64,000 nucleotides of DNA. Source: Narthecium ossifragum. Lineage: Eukaryota > Streptophyta > Magnoliopsida > Dioscoreales > Nartheciaceae. Shown here in pieces: positions 1 to 10,190 of the stretch (its first letter is position 1; each line of letters starts with the position of its first letter). The notes beneath the pieces are model-generated. The model was not told the origin of the DNA. It did no database searches and saw nothing but the letters and a program-made list of their open reading frames with translations. The stretch covers positions 19,386,094 to 19,450,093 of the forward strand of contig OY986967.1 in the NCBI GenBank assembly GCA_963920575.1. Reading direction: 5' to 3'. The position numbers were made by a program, and so were the translations under genes.

Positions 1-1061
1 TGAAGAGTTATCCGGTCTACATAATTTTTATTTCTTCCATGAGCTTTGTTTTAGGCTCATGAACTTTACCATGTAACTATCTTGTTGATTTATAATTGGA
101 TTAGTTGTTGTCTTTGTTTGAATGAAGTCTCTCCATTATTTCATTCGTGCTAAATGTTACAATAAAGCCTTAACTTCTTGTTGTGTACTTATCGATGTAG
201 CGGGAACGAATCATGCTCAACAAACATGTGCAATTGTTGGTCAGTCTTGTATGGTTGAACCTGATTTCATGTAAATAGTGAGTGGTTATATTGTGATGTG
301 AACATTATTGAAGTTGTACAGAAACTGATATGAAAAATGATCCGGTTTAGGCATATGTATTGGATTTAATCGTCTAATCCGTGGTATGCATGCCACATAA
401 TAACATGTCACATAGTGAGTGGTTACATTGTAATGTGAACATTGTACAGGTTTTACAGAAACTGATAGTAATCATGATCCGGTTTAGGCCTATAGGTATA
501 GGATTTAATCATCTGATTCATGGTATGCATGTCACATATTCATAATATGACTACTATGAATCATCAGTTGCTTGTATATGAGTCCTTTCCAACCTATGTA
601 CAAGCCTATTAGTAGTTCATTGTGATGTCCCTTCTCCACGTGAAGATCCGAATGTAATTGTGCTCGTTCTATGCACAACATTGGTCATCTCAACTTCATT
701 CATCTTCTATTTGTCTGCTGGCCTGGTATGTATGGTTACATCAAAGCCTTTATTGGTATATGCACATGCCATATCAACACCATTCTGAATGGACAGGCTT
801 AGGCATGTGCGATGGGGGCCTTATTCACACTGCTTACCTGCCTTATTCAAAATTGCTGGCAGATTTACTTGTACTTATGTGTGACAATTTCTGAGATTGA
901 GATATATTTGGTTTTTGCTCAACATCTAAATTGACATGTGAAAAGACAAGATTTAATAAGAATACAACACACGGACTGATGAATTCTTGATATAATTGAT
1001 AGCTTTAACAACAAAATCAAGCTGTTAACAAGAATACATCACATCTAAAAGAATCACTTTA
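1..1061. other. Intergenic, low-complexity repeats
   Basis: AT-rich noncoding DNA without a recognisable gene. About 271-404 and 409-540 are two diverged tandem copies of a unit near 135 bp; both include a motif reading gatccggtttaggc followed by a ggatttaat block. From about 958 there is a second repeat type (gatataattgatagctttaac) that recurs after the MITE at about 1433-1560. Nothing suggests a function. Confidence 0.5.
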
Positions 1062-1390
1062 GGGGGCTTTTGGTTGCTTGTATTAGCTAATGCATGCATG
1101 AACTAATGCAGTATTTTGGTCTATACCAGTGTTTGGTTGGCCACTGCATTAGCTGATGCATGCATTAGCTAATACAAAAGGGCGTTTGGTTGGTCACTGT
1201 ATTAGCTGATGCATGCATCAGTTAATGCAAAAAGAGCCTCAAATGTTGCATTAGCAAAAACAGCCATTTTGGTTGCATTAGCTAATGCAACATTGCATTA
1301 GCAGATGCAATGCACTGCATTGCTTTAGCAAATGCAATGCACTACATTGTTTTAGCAGATGCAATGCACTGCAAGCAACCAAACGCTCCC
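1062..1390. mobile_element. Tourist-like (PIF/Harbinger) MITE
   Basis: A 329-bp non-coding element. Its ends are inverted: the left begins ggggg-cttttggttgcttg and the right, read in reverse complement, begins gggagcgtttggttgcttg. It is flanked by the trinucleotide TTA on both sides (1059-1061 and 1391-1393), the target duplication expected for PIF/Harbinger elements. The interior is built from short palindromes around atgcatgcat and repeated attagctaatgca blocks, so it could fold into a long hairpin. It splits a pre-existing tandem repeat, which shows it inserted later. Confidence 0.8.
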
Positions 1391-1714
1391 TTAGCAACAA
1401 GATCAAGCTGGTAACAAGAATACATCACACTGACTAATGAATTGTTGATATAATTGATAGCTTTAACAACAAAATCAAGTTGTTAACACATCTCAGCACA
1501 TCTAAAAGAATCACTTTAACAACAAGATCAAGTTGTTAACAAGAATACAACACATCTAAGTCACAACATCAAGCTACATGTTCAATATGGAAACCATGAC
1601 GTTTTCCTCTGAAGAATATGTTACACTTTGAGTGAATCCGCTCAAGGAGGGTAAGGCAGAAACTAAAGCAGAGCCACCTTGCCACTTCCATGTGCAAAGT
1701 ACTTCACCAGCAAG

Positions 1715-1867
1715 CTATGCTCGAAAGTAAGAAAAAAATGGACTTGATGCTACAGATGCTGCTTTAGATGTAGGATCATATGGGTAGTAACCTACTATTA
1801 TTTGACTAGTTCCAAGGTTAGCAATTAGCTTGTCAGCGAAAGAAACAAACCTTTCATACCTTACTAC
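1715..1867 (-). pseudogene. Orphan terminal exon of unidentified gene
   Basis: On the minus strand a CAG acceptor at 1868-1870 is followed by 50 open codons and a TAG at 1715-1717. The peptide begins VVRYERFVSFADKL and ends SSPFFSYFRA, which looks like real protein. A second possible exon upstream on this strand, ending at a GT donor near 2342, reads QEEVDLIFGDLQNIL and then meets an in-frame stop. I do not recognise the family. The absence of further exons upstream suggests a captured or decayed gene end rather than a working gene. Confidence 0.35.
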
Positions 1868-2877
1868 CTGCATATGTCAAATAAAAGCAACAAGTCAACA
1901 GTGAAGTTTTTAATTCCTTTTTCACTCGCAATATAAGTTTGTGTGATGTGACACATATTGAAGTTAACCAAAAGAGTTGGTTTTCAATTTAGAGCAAGAG
2001 ACAATGTGATCAATGAACATGGATGCCTTTTAATTCCTTTTTCATTTTTCGCATTAATCCCATCTTTCTCCAGAAAAAAAACTATTTACATCACAGTCAG
2101 ACAGAAAATTTTTGATAAACTTAGAGATTCAGAAGAATCTTGCATAGCAAAGATGATGGTACATGCACATGAGAAAATGATACATGCAGTGGGATTTAAT
2201 CAACACATCTCTAACTTAGATAGCTAGGAATTAGAATCAATGTTGGTAGACTACTTCTAATCTCTCGAACATGAAAGCACCAAATGCCTTACTAGAGAAT
2301 CACTTTAGAAGAAAAACAAAGAAATAAATCAATTGAATTACCTCACAACAAGTTTGGCAAACTCTCCTTGATGTTTTCACAATATATTTTGCAGATCTCC
2401 AAAAATTAGATCTACCTCCTCTTGGCCCAAAGCTACTAAGTCAACACATCAGCAACAAATGACTGAGAATGCATAAAACTATTAACAAATGCGGGTTATA
2501 AGGCATTACTATTATTTTAGTAGACGTTGTATCCTCACTTGTGCAAATGAACCACATTTTGAACCGCTGCTTAGATTTAAGATAGATATGAAACCCTCGA
2601 AGTAGCTACATTCTTCTAAAGTTATAGAATATCCTAAAATAAAACACCATTATTCAAAATAGCTACTAATACTCATGAATTAAAATATTTCCATGACAAG
2701 GTACCAATATCTAATGGGCTCTGAATAGATAATCCGTCCAGACCCAACTGAGTAATGGGACACAAATGAAATTGAAGCATAAACATGAAACAAGATTACG
2801 TAAGACTATATTGTGTAGCTATTCAATACAAAGAACATGCAAGATGTGAGAAAAAATGTCACCGAGCTAGGGTTTTG
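1868..2877. other. Noncoding stretch
   Basis: AT-rich sequence. An 89-codon plus-strand reading frame at 1958-2227 shows no domain, no splice context and no compositional sign of coding, so I do not call it. Apart from the possible minus-strand exon near 2342-2430 I see nothing. Confidence 0.4.
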
Positions 2878-3112
2878 ACTTGATGATCAATGGACGACGG
2901 TACTGAGCTTCCAGAGCAGGCGGAGCACAGAGGGAGTGAGCTTGATGATCGATGGACGATGGTGATGAGCTTCCAGAGTGGGCAAAGCTCGGAGGGAGGG
3001 AGCACGGGTTTTGGCTTGATGATCGATGGACGACGGTGCTGAGCTTCCAGAGCAGGCAGAGCACGGAGCGAGCGAGCAAGGGTTTTGGCTCGATGATCGC
3101 CGGCTTGCTTTC
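2878..3112. repeat. Tandem repeat, four units of ~65-75 bp
   Basis: Four diverged units, each starting near gcttgatgatcgatgg and running through gagcttccagagcaggc, begin at about 2878, 2940, 3013 and 3088. They create overlapping minus-strand reading frames with repeats such as RSSSQNPCS, which are by-products of the repeat. The last unit marks the left edge of the segmental duplication (copy A). Confidence 0.6.
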
Positions 3113-3714
3113 ATGCTTTTAAGTGGATGATCAAAACGGGTTCAGACCCATTAACCCACTAAGGCACATTGGCCAGCTAGGCCTCTGCATTGCACACGCC
3201 AACTGGTTGTGTGCACAAATACTTATTGTTTGTCATAGAGCTATCATCTGTTCAACTGGTTGATCCTTCCTAGCGGCCAATACTTCCTCCCGGAATATTC
3301 TAACAAAATTCTTCTAGATCAATTGGGCACCTAGAATACTATAATTTGATGTTTTGTCGGACATGCAAAAAGTTTTACCTGGTCAATACTTGCTCCCGAA
3401 AGATTCTACCAACGTTCTTCTAAATTGTGTCTCCATGTTTTGTCTTAATTTTAGTTAACATCAACAGATCTTTTTTCGTTGTTCTCATAGAATATAATAA
3501 CATAATATTTTCTATGTTAATACTCTAAGGGGCCATTCGGTTAACGATATTCTAGTGAAGTTTAGTTAAAAAATTAGGATAAATCAATAATAATTGCTTT
3601 GAATAGAAAAGCAGTGTTTGTATTTGAAATGTAGAATACAGATAAATATAGTTTATTATTTTCTTCCTTTTTTAATTTTATGGTTATAGATAGTTGAACA
3701 TAATATTTCACTTA

Positions 3715-3800
3715 TATTTTTGATATGAGGATTTTCTTAATCCTTCATCTTCGATCTCATTGATTCTTTTTCTTAATATAGCATCTATTTGCAGAGGCCA
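3715..3800 (-). pseudogene. Caulimovirid coat-protein zinc-finger scrap, copy A
   Basis: About 85 bp closely match 31370-31455, the zinc-finger region of the larger endogenous pararetrovirus in this window. Read on the minus strand it retains the basic and acidic tail INEIEDE..LRKSS that follows the finger. It sits about 330 bp upstream of the ycf2 insert. The same scrap is at 13287-13370, so it predates the segmental duplication. Confidence 0.6.
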
Positions 3801-3856
3801 AGCCTTTACCAGATGCCAAAATTCATGGAGAAACCTGAATAAATATAATTCACTAG

Positions 3857-4090
3857 AATAAAGGCAAAAGAAAATATTCTTATGATAATACTCCAAGAAA
3901 TTTAATCTCAAAACATGAAGAAATCTTTCATAAATTTACCTCAAGGGCTAACGATAAAGGTAATATTTTTGAACTCAACAATGCAGATATAGTGAAAAAA
4001 ATGCCGCTACTTTTCACCAAGATTGCTTCCGAAATAATCCTCGACATTGATAAATATGACGCATCATCGATAAATGATTCTGAAAATTGA
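3857..4090 (+). pseudogene. Unidentified open stretch between EPRV scrap and ycf2
   Basis: A plus-strand frame without ATG stays open for 77 codons between a TAG and a TGA. It includes HEEIFHKFTSRANDKG and ELNNADIVKKMPLLFTKIAS, which reads like protein rather than chance translation. In copy B (about 13446-13665) the same frame is broken by single-base deletions. I do not recognise it. It may belong to whatever carried the zinc-finger scrap. Confidence 0.3.
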
Positions 4091-4123
4091 GACGTAGAAA
4101 TTTGAATAATTCTACTTTCACAT

Positions 4124-6145
4124 GATTCACAGGGTTCAACAAGCAATCAATATTTCACGATCAAAGGTGTAGTACTGTTTGTAGTAGTGGTCTTTATATC
4201 TCATATTAACAATCGAAAGATGGTCGAAAGAAAAAATCTCTATTTGACGGGGCTTCTTCCTATACCAAAAATCTCTTTTTGGTCTTCCAATATCAATAGG
4301 TTGATTGTTTCGCTCCAATATCTCCCAATAAAGAAAACGTGTATCATGCCTGAATCTAACCGGGGTTTGCGGTGGTGGAGGAACTGAATCGGAAAAAGAG
4401 GAATTCCAGTTGTAAGATAGCTAATGAGACTGTAGCTGGAATTGAGATCTCGTTCAAAGAGAAACATAGCAAATATATGGAGTTTCTTATTTTATCCTAT
4501 ACGGATGATCCTATCCACAAGGACCATCATTTGAAATTGTTTGATCGTCTTTCTCTGAGGAAGAAGCGAACCATAATCAACTTGAATTCGGGACAGCTAT
4601 TCAAAATCTTAGGAAAAGACTTGATTTGTTATCTCCTGTTTGCTTTTCGTGAAAAAAGACCTATTGAAGGGGAGGGTTTCTTCAAACAATAAAGAGCCGG
4701 GGCAACTATTCAATCAAATGATATTGAGTATGTTTCACATCTCTTCTCGAGAAACAAGTGGGGTATTTCTTTGCAAAATTATACTCAATTTCACATGTGG
4801 CAATTCCGCCAAGATCTTTGTTAGTTAGAGGAAGAATCAGCACGAATCAGATTTTTTGAGGAAGATACCGAGAGAGAATTTAGTTTGGTTAGACAATGTG
4901 TGGTTGGTAAACAAGGGTCGGTTTTTTAGTAAGGTACGAAATGTATTGTCAAATATTCAATATGATTCCACTGGATCTATTTTCGTTCAAGTAACGGATT
5001 CTAGCCAATGGAAAGGATCTTCTGATCCAGAGATCATTTCGATTCCATTAGAAATGAGGATTTAAAATATCACACATTGATCGATCAAACAGAGATTCAA
5101 CAACCTAAAAGAAAGATCGATTCTTTGGGATCCTTCCTTTCTTCAAACGAAAGGAACAGAGATAGAATCAGATCGATTCCTTAAATGCCTTTTTGGATCT
5201 TCCTCAATGTCCCGGTTATTCACGGAACGTGAGAAGCATCCGGAAGAAATCAAAGAATTTCTTGGGAATCCTACAAGATCAATTCATTCTTTTTCCTATA
5301 AAAGATGGTCAGAACTTCATCTGGGTTCGAATCCTACTGGGTTCGAATCCTACTGGGTCCAGTAGAGATCAGAAAGTTTTGAAGAAAGAACAAGATTTGT
5401 TTTTTGCCCCTTCCAAGCGATCGAAAAATAAAGAAATGGTTGATATATTCAAGATAATTGCGTATTTACAAAATACCATCTCAATTCATCAGATTCGGGA
5501 TGTGATACAAACCGGATATGGATAGTTCCAATAAGATTTCATTCTTGAACAAAAATCCATTTTTGGATTTCTTTCATCTATTCCATGACCGGAACAAAGG
5601 GGGTATGCGTTACACCATGATTTTGAATCAAAAAAAAGATTTCAAGAAATGACAATCTATTCACTCTATCAATAATCGAGCCAGGTCTGGTGTATCATAC
5701 AGGATTTGCCTTTTCTATTGATTCCCTACGGATTGGATAAAAAAAAAATGTTCGGATCTACTGCGGGATTGATTTTGGAAGATCCAAAACTTAAACAACG
5801 GTATTTGCTAGCAACAACATAATGGAGGCGGTTAATAAATATAGATTAATCTGAGATCTGATTCAAATTCAATATAGAACCTATGGGTACAAAACAAATG
5901 TATCGAATCGATTCTTTTTAATGAATAGATCTGATTACAATGGTTTCGATCCTCTTATTTCTTGAACTGAGAGATCCCTGAATCGGGATCCTGATTCATA
6001 TAGATATAAATGGGAGCAAGAATTTCCAAAAACATTTGGAACATTTCGGTTCTAAACGGAACAACCATTTTTATTTTCTAGTAGTGATGGATTGGTCCGA
6101 GGCTATCCTCAAACAAGATTTGTATAAGTCACTTTGTTTCGTTTT
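4124..6145 (+). pseudogene. ycf2: Nuclear plastid DNA: ycf2 fragment, copy A, 5' part
   Basis: The stretch is recognisable as chloroplast ycf2, the large ATPase-like plastid protein, from near its N-terminus ([12 protein letters not shown]) through [29 protein letters not shown] and NNIMEAVN to [15 protein letters not shown]. Stop codons and frameshifts break it into short frames at 4372-4692, 4856-5065 and 5193-5525, so it cannot encode Ycf2. Compared with copy B it lacks the 12 residues after GLLPIP. It begins inside ycf2, not at the gene start. The ycf2 reading is cut at 6145 by a MITE and resumes at 6678. Confidence 0.9.
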
Positions 6146-6677
6146 GGGCATGTTTAGTTGCTCAGGACTAGGTGGAGTGGAGTCACTTTCTGGAGTGCTG
6201 ACTTTTGCAAAGGAAAGTCCTGTGAAGTGACCTGTTAGTTTTCGCTATTTGGTTGGTGCTGAAGTAGTCCTCAAAGTCACAGTTTAGGCTCACAACACAG
6301 CCTATTCCAGCGGGATCAGGGATGCTCGCATGAGATGAGAGAAACTTTGGACCCAAAATCAGTCGAAGAACCCAAGATCCAAAGGCCAGGGGAGACAGGG
6401 GGGCGAAGAACCCTAGCCCGATGGTTTTCGAAGTCACGGGACTGACCTCGATTGAGTGGGGAAGTAAGTGAGCATTAATTCAGTCGCGCCTTACTCCACT
6501 CAACCGACTCTGACTCTGGCTCTTTTTTGGCCAGAGTTAAATGACTAACTGGAGTCCTTTTTAGGAGTGCAGTCCTCTCACTCCCTCTAGTTAACGGTCC
6601 AACCAAATAGCCTCAAGTGGAAGGAGTGCTGGTAGTCCACCCACTCCAGTCTCCATTCCTGGCAACCAAAACACCCC
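6146..6677. mobile_element. Tourist-like MITE inside ycf2 insert, copy A
   Basis: A 532-bp element with imperfect inverted ends (left gggcatgtttagttgctcagg; right end reverse complement ggggtgttttggttgccagg). It is flanked by TTT/TTTT on both sides. It interrupts the repeated Phe-Leu-Ser-Lys segment of ycf2. An equivalent copy sits at 15751-16278 at exactly the same ycf2 position, so insertion preceded the segmental duplication. No coding capacity. Confidence 0.75.
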
Positions 6678-6776
6678 TTTTGCCCAAGTGATTTCTTTTT
6701 TTGCCCAAGTCACTTCTCTTTTTGTCCAAATCACTTCCCTTTTTGTCCAAGTCACTTCCCTTTTTCTTTGTGAGTA
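6678..6776 (+). pseudogene. ycf2: ycf2 fragment, copy A, after MITE
   Basis: About 100 bp made of four diverged ~21-bp units around ttttgtccaagtcacttcc, matching the FLSK-type internal repeat of plastid ycf2. It ends abruptly at gtgagtataag, where copy B instead continues into further ycf2 sequence. Confidence 0.7.
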
Positions 6777-7431
6777 TAAGAACATAAATGTATTTATTTT
6801 TATACTCATATTTGTGTAAAAATAAACTTTAAATTTAATTAGTTACTTATACATTTTAACCCCACATGAACACCACCCAATTCCCAATGCCCACAAGGAT
6901 AGATAACCTTGAATTGAGGATTTGACCGGTAAGCATATGCCCCGCTTATTCCATAGGGTGTTCGTCTACAAAATGGGAATAAATCATACTTATTTTAGAA
7001 TAAACATCGCTTATTCCCCAACCAAACAGCACCTAAGTTGGGATTATTATTCGAATAATTGGTTAAACCCCCGTATTAACCAAAGTTTACTGATTAAAAA
7101 ACCCCTTTATGTGTTTTATGCCGAAAACCCCAAAAACGGTTTAGTTATGTTGTTCCGCGGTTCATTGAAGCTGTAGTGGTTTAGTTACAGCTTCATCCTG
7201 TTGTATGCTGAATCTTTAGGAAGCGACCACAATTGTATGATATTTGGACCTTCAATTTTTTCTTTTTTGGCATTTTTGGAGTGCTGTATTGGAGTCATCA
7301 TCCTTATTTTTCTTTCGCTTCCTGCCCTTTACACCCCTTACCAGTGATGTCTTACCAGCCTGGCTTTCCTTTGCCTATGCAATTTGGTTTATTCATCATA
7401 TCAATAATAGTATATTCAAGAACTTATGAAG

Positions 7432-8099
7432 TTAATATGTGTAATAATCATTAATGGTATCTTGATGTATCTTTTCTACAGAAGCTTCTTTTTCTTGCAA
7501 ATTTTGTACTTGAGCTTCCAATGTTGCAATCTGTTTGGACTTCTCCCTACTTTCACTTCTCATGAACAGGTTGTTGTTCCAGATTTCATTAATGTCACCC
7601 TGTTTTACTGACATTTTTGTTTTGTATCCCACAGGTCTTTCTCTAATTTCAGCAAATCATCATCCTTAGCTTTATTTGCTCTTTTCATATCCTCAATTTT
7701 TCTGATGTATGGATCAAGGTTTTCTATTTGTTCTGCAATCTGTGTATCATCATCAGCATCCCTAGCACCCTCTCTATTCTTTATTACTAACTGCAAAGCA
7801 AAACTATTCTTCTGCATCCCAATGATTTTTCTTGCTAGTTCAAGCTTTCGTGTGTTTGAAGCATCTTCCCTATTTTTGAGCACTAGCTGCTTAGCATATC
7901 TCTCCCTCCGCAGCTGAATAATCTTTCTCACCAATTGGCTATTTCTTATCTTTGCATCATTTCTTTCAGCATCTGCCTTTTCAATATCTTTCTTCAGCTG
8001 ATCATTCTTAGCTTTCAAATTGTCCATGTTGCTATCAATGTTATGATGTTGAACCTGCAATCCAATGAGAGAAAACCCAGTCAATGAGAGAAAACTCAC
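7432..8099 (-). pseudogene. Coiled-coil protein fragment captured in Pack-MULE
   Basis: Two minus-strand frames abut here. The upstream one (7605-8099, 164 codons) is strongly charged with heptad-like spacing: LKAKNDQLKKDIEKADAER, then two related repeats around LELARKIIGMQKNSFALQLV and KNREGARDADDDTQ. The downstream frame (7432-7632) continues in the same style (SKQIATLEAQVQNLQEKEAS). A short intron starting at the GT after KQKC near 7606 could join them. The first ~18 codons of the upstream frame come from the minisatellite, so its real start lies elsewhere. No enzyme motif is visible and I do not recognise the parent gene. It is likely a captured piece of a long coiled-coil protein. Confidence 0.45.
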
Positions 8100-8585
8100 T
8101 CCAATGAGAGAAAATCCAGTTCATTGAGAGAAAATCCATTTCATTGAGAGAAAACTCACTCCAATGAGAGAAAACCAATTTGAATGAGAGAAAATCCAGT
8201 CAAATGAGATAAAACTCACTCGAATGAGAGAAAACCCAGTCGATTGAGAGAAAACCCATTTCATTGAGAGAAAACTCAATCCAATGAGAGAAAACCCAGT
8301 CCAATGAGAGAAAACCCATTTCATTGAGAGAAAACCCAGTCCATTGAGAGAAAACTCATTCCAATAAGAGAAAACTCTATTTATTGAGAGAAAACCCATT
8401 ACATTGAGAGAAAACCCATTCAGTTGAGAGAAAACTCTATCTATTACATTGAGATAAAACGAGAGAAAACCCATTTCATTGAGAGAAAACCTATGACATT
8501 GAGAGAAAACCCATTCAATTGAGAGAAAACTCTATCTATTACATTGAGAGAAAACTCTATCTATTACATTGAGAGAAAACCCATG
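8066..8585. repeat. 20-bp minisatellite, ~26 units
   Basis: About 26 head-to-tail units of roughly 20 bp with consensus aatgagagaaaacccattcc; variation is mainly at the last five bases. Because 20 is not a multiple of three, three units give a 20-residue period, which produces a 117-codon minus-strand frame (8121-8474) rich in GFSLIGLSFLSMKWVF-like hydrophobic repeats. I treat that frame as a by-product. It lies between the coiled-coil fragment and the DUF1218 promoter. Confidence 0.85.
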
Positions 8586-8696
8586 ACATTAAAAGATTAA
8601 AAAATTAAAAAAAAATAAAAGAAGGAGAGAGAATAAGTTGCCACGTTTTTGTGTCACAAGGAAAACAACAACTACACGCAGACAGACGGCCTCCCC

Positions 8697-8720
8697 ACCT
8701 ACTACTACTACTACTACTAC
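8697..8720. repeat. (ACT)n microsatellite
   Basis: Eight uninterrupted trinucleotides just upstream of the captured DUF1218 promoter. A short AT dinucleotide run follows at about 8926-8942, within the presumed 5' untranslated region. Confidence 0.8.
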
Positions 8721-8791
8721 GGCTTTGGTATCCTCAATCTTTCGCCTACCCCCTCCCCCTCTCGCAAGTCCCAACTACCACCGGGCCTCTC

Positions 8792-8798
8792 TATAAAA
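8792..8798 (+). promoter_or_regulatory. TATA box of captured DUF1218 gene
   Basis: The sequence tataaaa lies in a C-rich context (ctctctataaaatagcccc), a good plant core promoter, about 425 bp ahead of the ATG at 9222. Transcription would begin near 8825, leaving a long pyrimidine-rich leader. The element therefore appears to carry a promoter, not just coding fragments. Confidence 0.55.
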
Positions 8799-9221
8799 TA
8801 GCCCCTGCCATCCCCTCCCGGTTCTTTAGCCAGGGATCCATAACACGATCTCTGCGCACCCCAGCTGCCTTCATTCTCCTCAGATCAGATCAGAGAAGTG
8901 ATCGTCTTGTTTTTGGTAGTATATGTATGTATATATATATATAGTTTAGCTAGCTAGCAGTACTAGCACTAGCACTTCTTCTGATCAGGAATCAGGATGG
9001 CCCTTAAAGGCTTTTCATCCGCTCCTATTCCCCCTTTAATTAACGCCCCTCCATTAGCATTTAGCAGGCACACGTACCCCTAGCTGCTGGTAGTAAGTCC
9101 ACTTCACATCCCCCGAGAAACCCAGATCCGTTTCCCCCTTTCCTTTATCTCCACTCCCCCACGCATTATATCCCTTGCCAGAGGACTGAGAGGAGAGATA
9201 GCTAAGCTATAGGCGAGGGAG

Positions 9222-9492
9222 ATGGCGTCCATGTTCGTGCTGGTGGCGGTGCTCCTCTTCGACCTCATCGCCTTCGGGCTGGCCATCGCCGCCGAGCAGC
9301 GCCGGAGCATGGTGAGTTCTCCTTCTCGTTGCTTGCTATCTAGCTCTGTGAGGCTCAGATCTGCTCGGGTTTTTGGATGATCTGATTGAGGAGTGGATCT
9401 TTTGGTGGTACGTGCAGGCAAGCGTGGTGACAGACTCGGAGCAGAACTACAGCTACTGCGTCTACAATTCGAACATCGCAGGAATAGGTTAA
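9222..9492 (+). pseudogene. DUF1218 family gene, 5' exons only
   Basis: Exon 1 is 9222-9311, the intron 9312-9417 (gtgagt...tgcag) and exon 2 9418-9492. Together they give 54 residues: an N-terminal membrane segment (FVLVAVLLFDLIAFGLAIAA), then EQRRSM and the conserved block VVTDSEQNYSYCVYNSN. This is the start of the DUF1218 family of plant four-helix membrane proteins (about 180 residues), whose best-studied members modify wall lignin. Translation then reaches TAA. The last intact bases, aatag|gttaac, also fit a splice donor, but only about 85 bp remain before the transposon end and no third exon is seen. I infer that the Mutator-like element captured promoter, leader and first exons. Expression of a short membrane peptide is possible but unproven. 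Confidence 0.7.
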
Positions 9493-10190
9493 CGGAGGCG
9501 TGGGTTTTTATCCGAAAAACACATTAATGCGTTTTTGCCCCTCATAAGTGTTTATGGGGGTTTGACCCATTCCCCCATTATTATTCTAATGATGTTCCGG
9601 TGGTAGTCAGTAGAAAAATAAAGATAAATCAATAATAATTGTTTAAAATATAAAAATAATATTTGAATATAAAAAGTCAAATATGAAAAGAGATATTTTC
9701 TTTATATAAAATGTCAAAATTGCCCTTAATTTACATGTAAGGAAAATCTTATTAATGATTTTATTATAATTTTCAACATCTCCATGTATCGAAATTCATA
9801 CAACTATGTTAATATATGCATGCGTCTCAAGATTCATATCACAATATGTTACAGATTTGCATCACAATTCGTATCCCAACTATATATTATATTATGTATA
9901 TGTGCACTAAAATTTGTCACATCCCTGATTCACGCTCGAACTACGGTATATACCTGAGCCACAATCATCTTAACACATATCTCGAGATTAATGATGCATG
10001 AACAAAATATATATGTTTTTATACTCATATTTATGTATAAAAAAAATCAAAATTCATGTCATGCATATCGAAGTTCGTGCCTAAACTACGGCATCCACTC
10101 GTGCCTCGAGATTCATGGAATAATTATATTAACAGTCTCAAAAATCTTGGTGCAATAACATGAAAGTAACCATACACATGCTTGGTTGCC

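Larger units (their letters stand above)
7053..9576 (+). mobile_element. Mutator-like element carrying gene fragments (Pack-MULE)
   Basis: A 2524-bp insertion present in duplication copy A and absent from copy B. The 10-bp sequence attattattc flanks it on both sides (7043-7052 and 9577-9586) and occurs once at the empty site in copy B (19418-19427). A 9-10 bp target duplication is typical of Mutator-like elements. The two ends are imperfect inverted repeats of roughly 70 bp: the left contains ggttaaacccccgta and ttatgtgtttt; the right, in reverse complement, contains ggtcaaacccccata and aatgtgtttttcgg. There is no transposase. The cargo is a minus-strand coiled-coil fragment, a 20-bp minisatellite and a DUF1218 gene 5' region including its promoter. 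The Pack-MULE classification is inferred; insertion and target duplication are directly visible. Confidence 0.8.
3082..10190 (+). repeat. Segmental duplication, copy A
   Basis: Direct-orientation match to 12675-20009. Shared blocks in order are a 600-bp leader beginning gatgatcgccggcttgctttcatg, an AT-rich stretch, a caulimovirid zinc-finger scrap, the ycf2 insert, a Tourist-like MITE inside it, a stretch beginning cataaatgtatttattttt (6783 here, 19160 in copy B) and a stretch ending near 10190. Copy A lacks the DNA equivalent to about 16335-19155 of copy B and contains an extra 2524-bp element at 7053-9576. Small indels and substitutions throughout show the copies have diverged. Confidence 0.85.

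Noticed and set aside
1958..2227. 89-codon plus-strand protein
   Set aside because: No domain, no homology recognised, AT-rich composition like its surroundings.
4124..6145. A working nuclear ycf2-like gene
   Set aside because: Stops, frameshifts and missing N-terminus; frames match plastid ycf2 only in pieces.
8121..8474. 117-codon hydrophobic repeat protein
   Set aside because: Direct translation of the 20-bp minisatellite; no start context or conserved domain.
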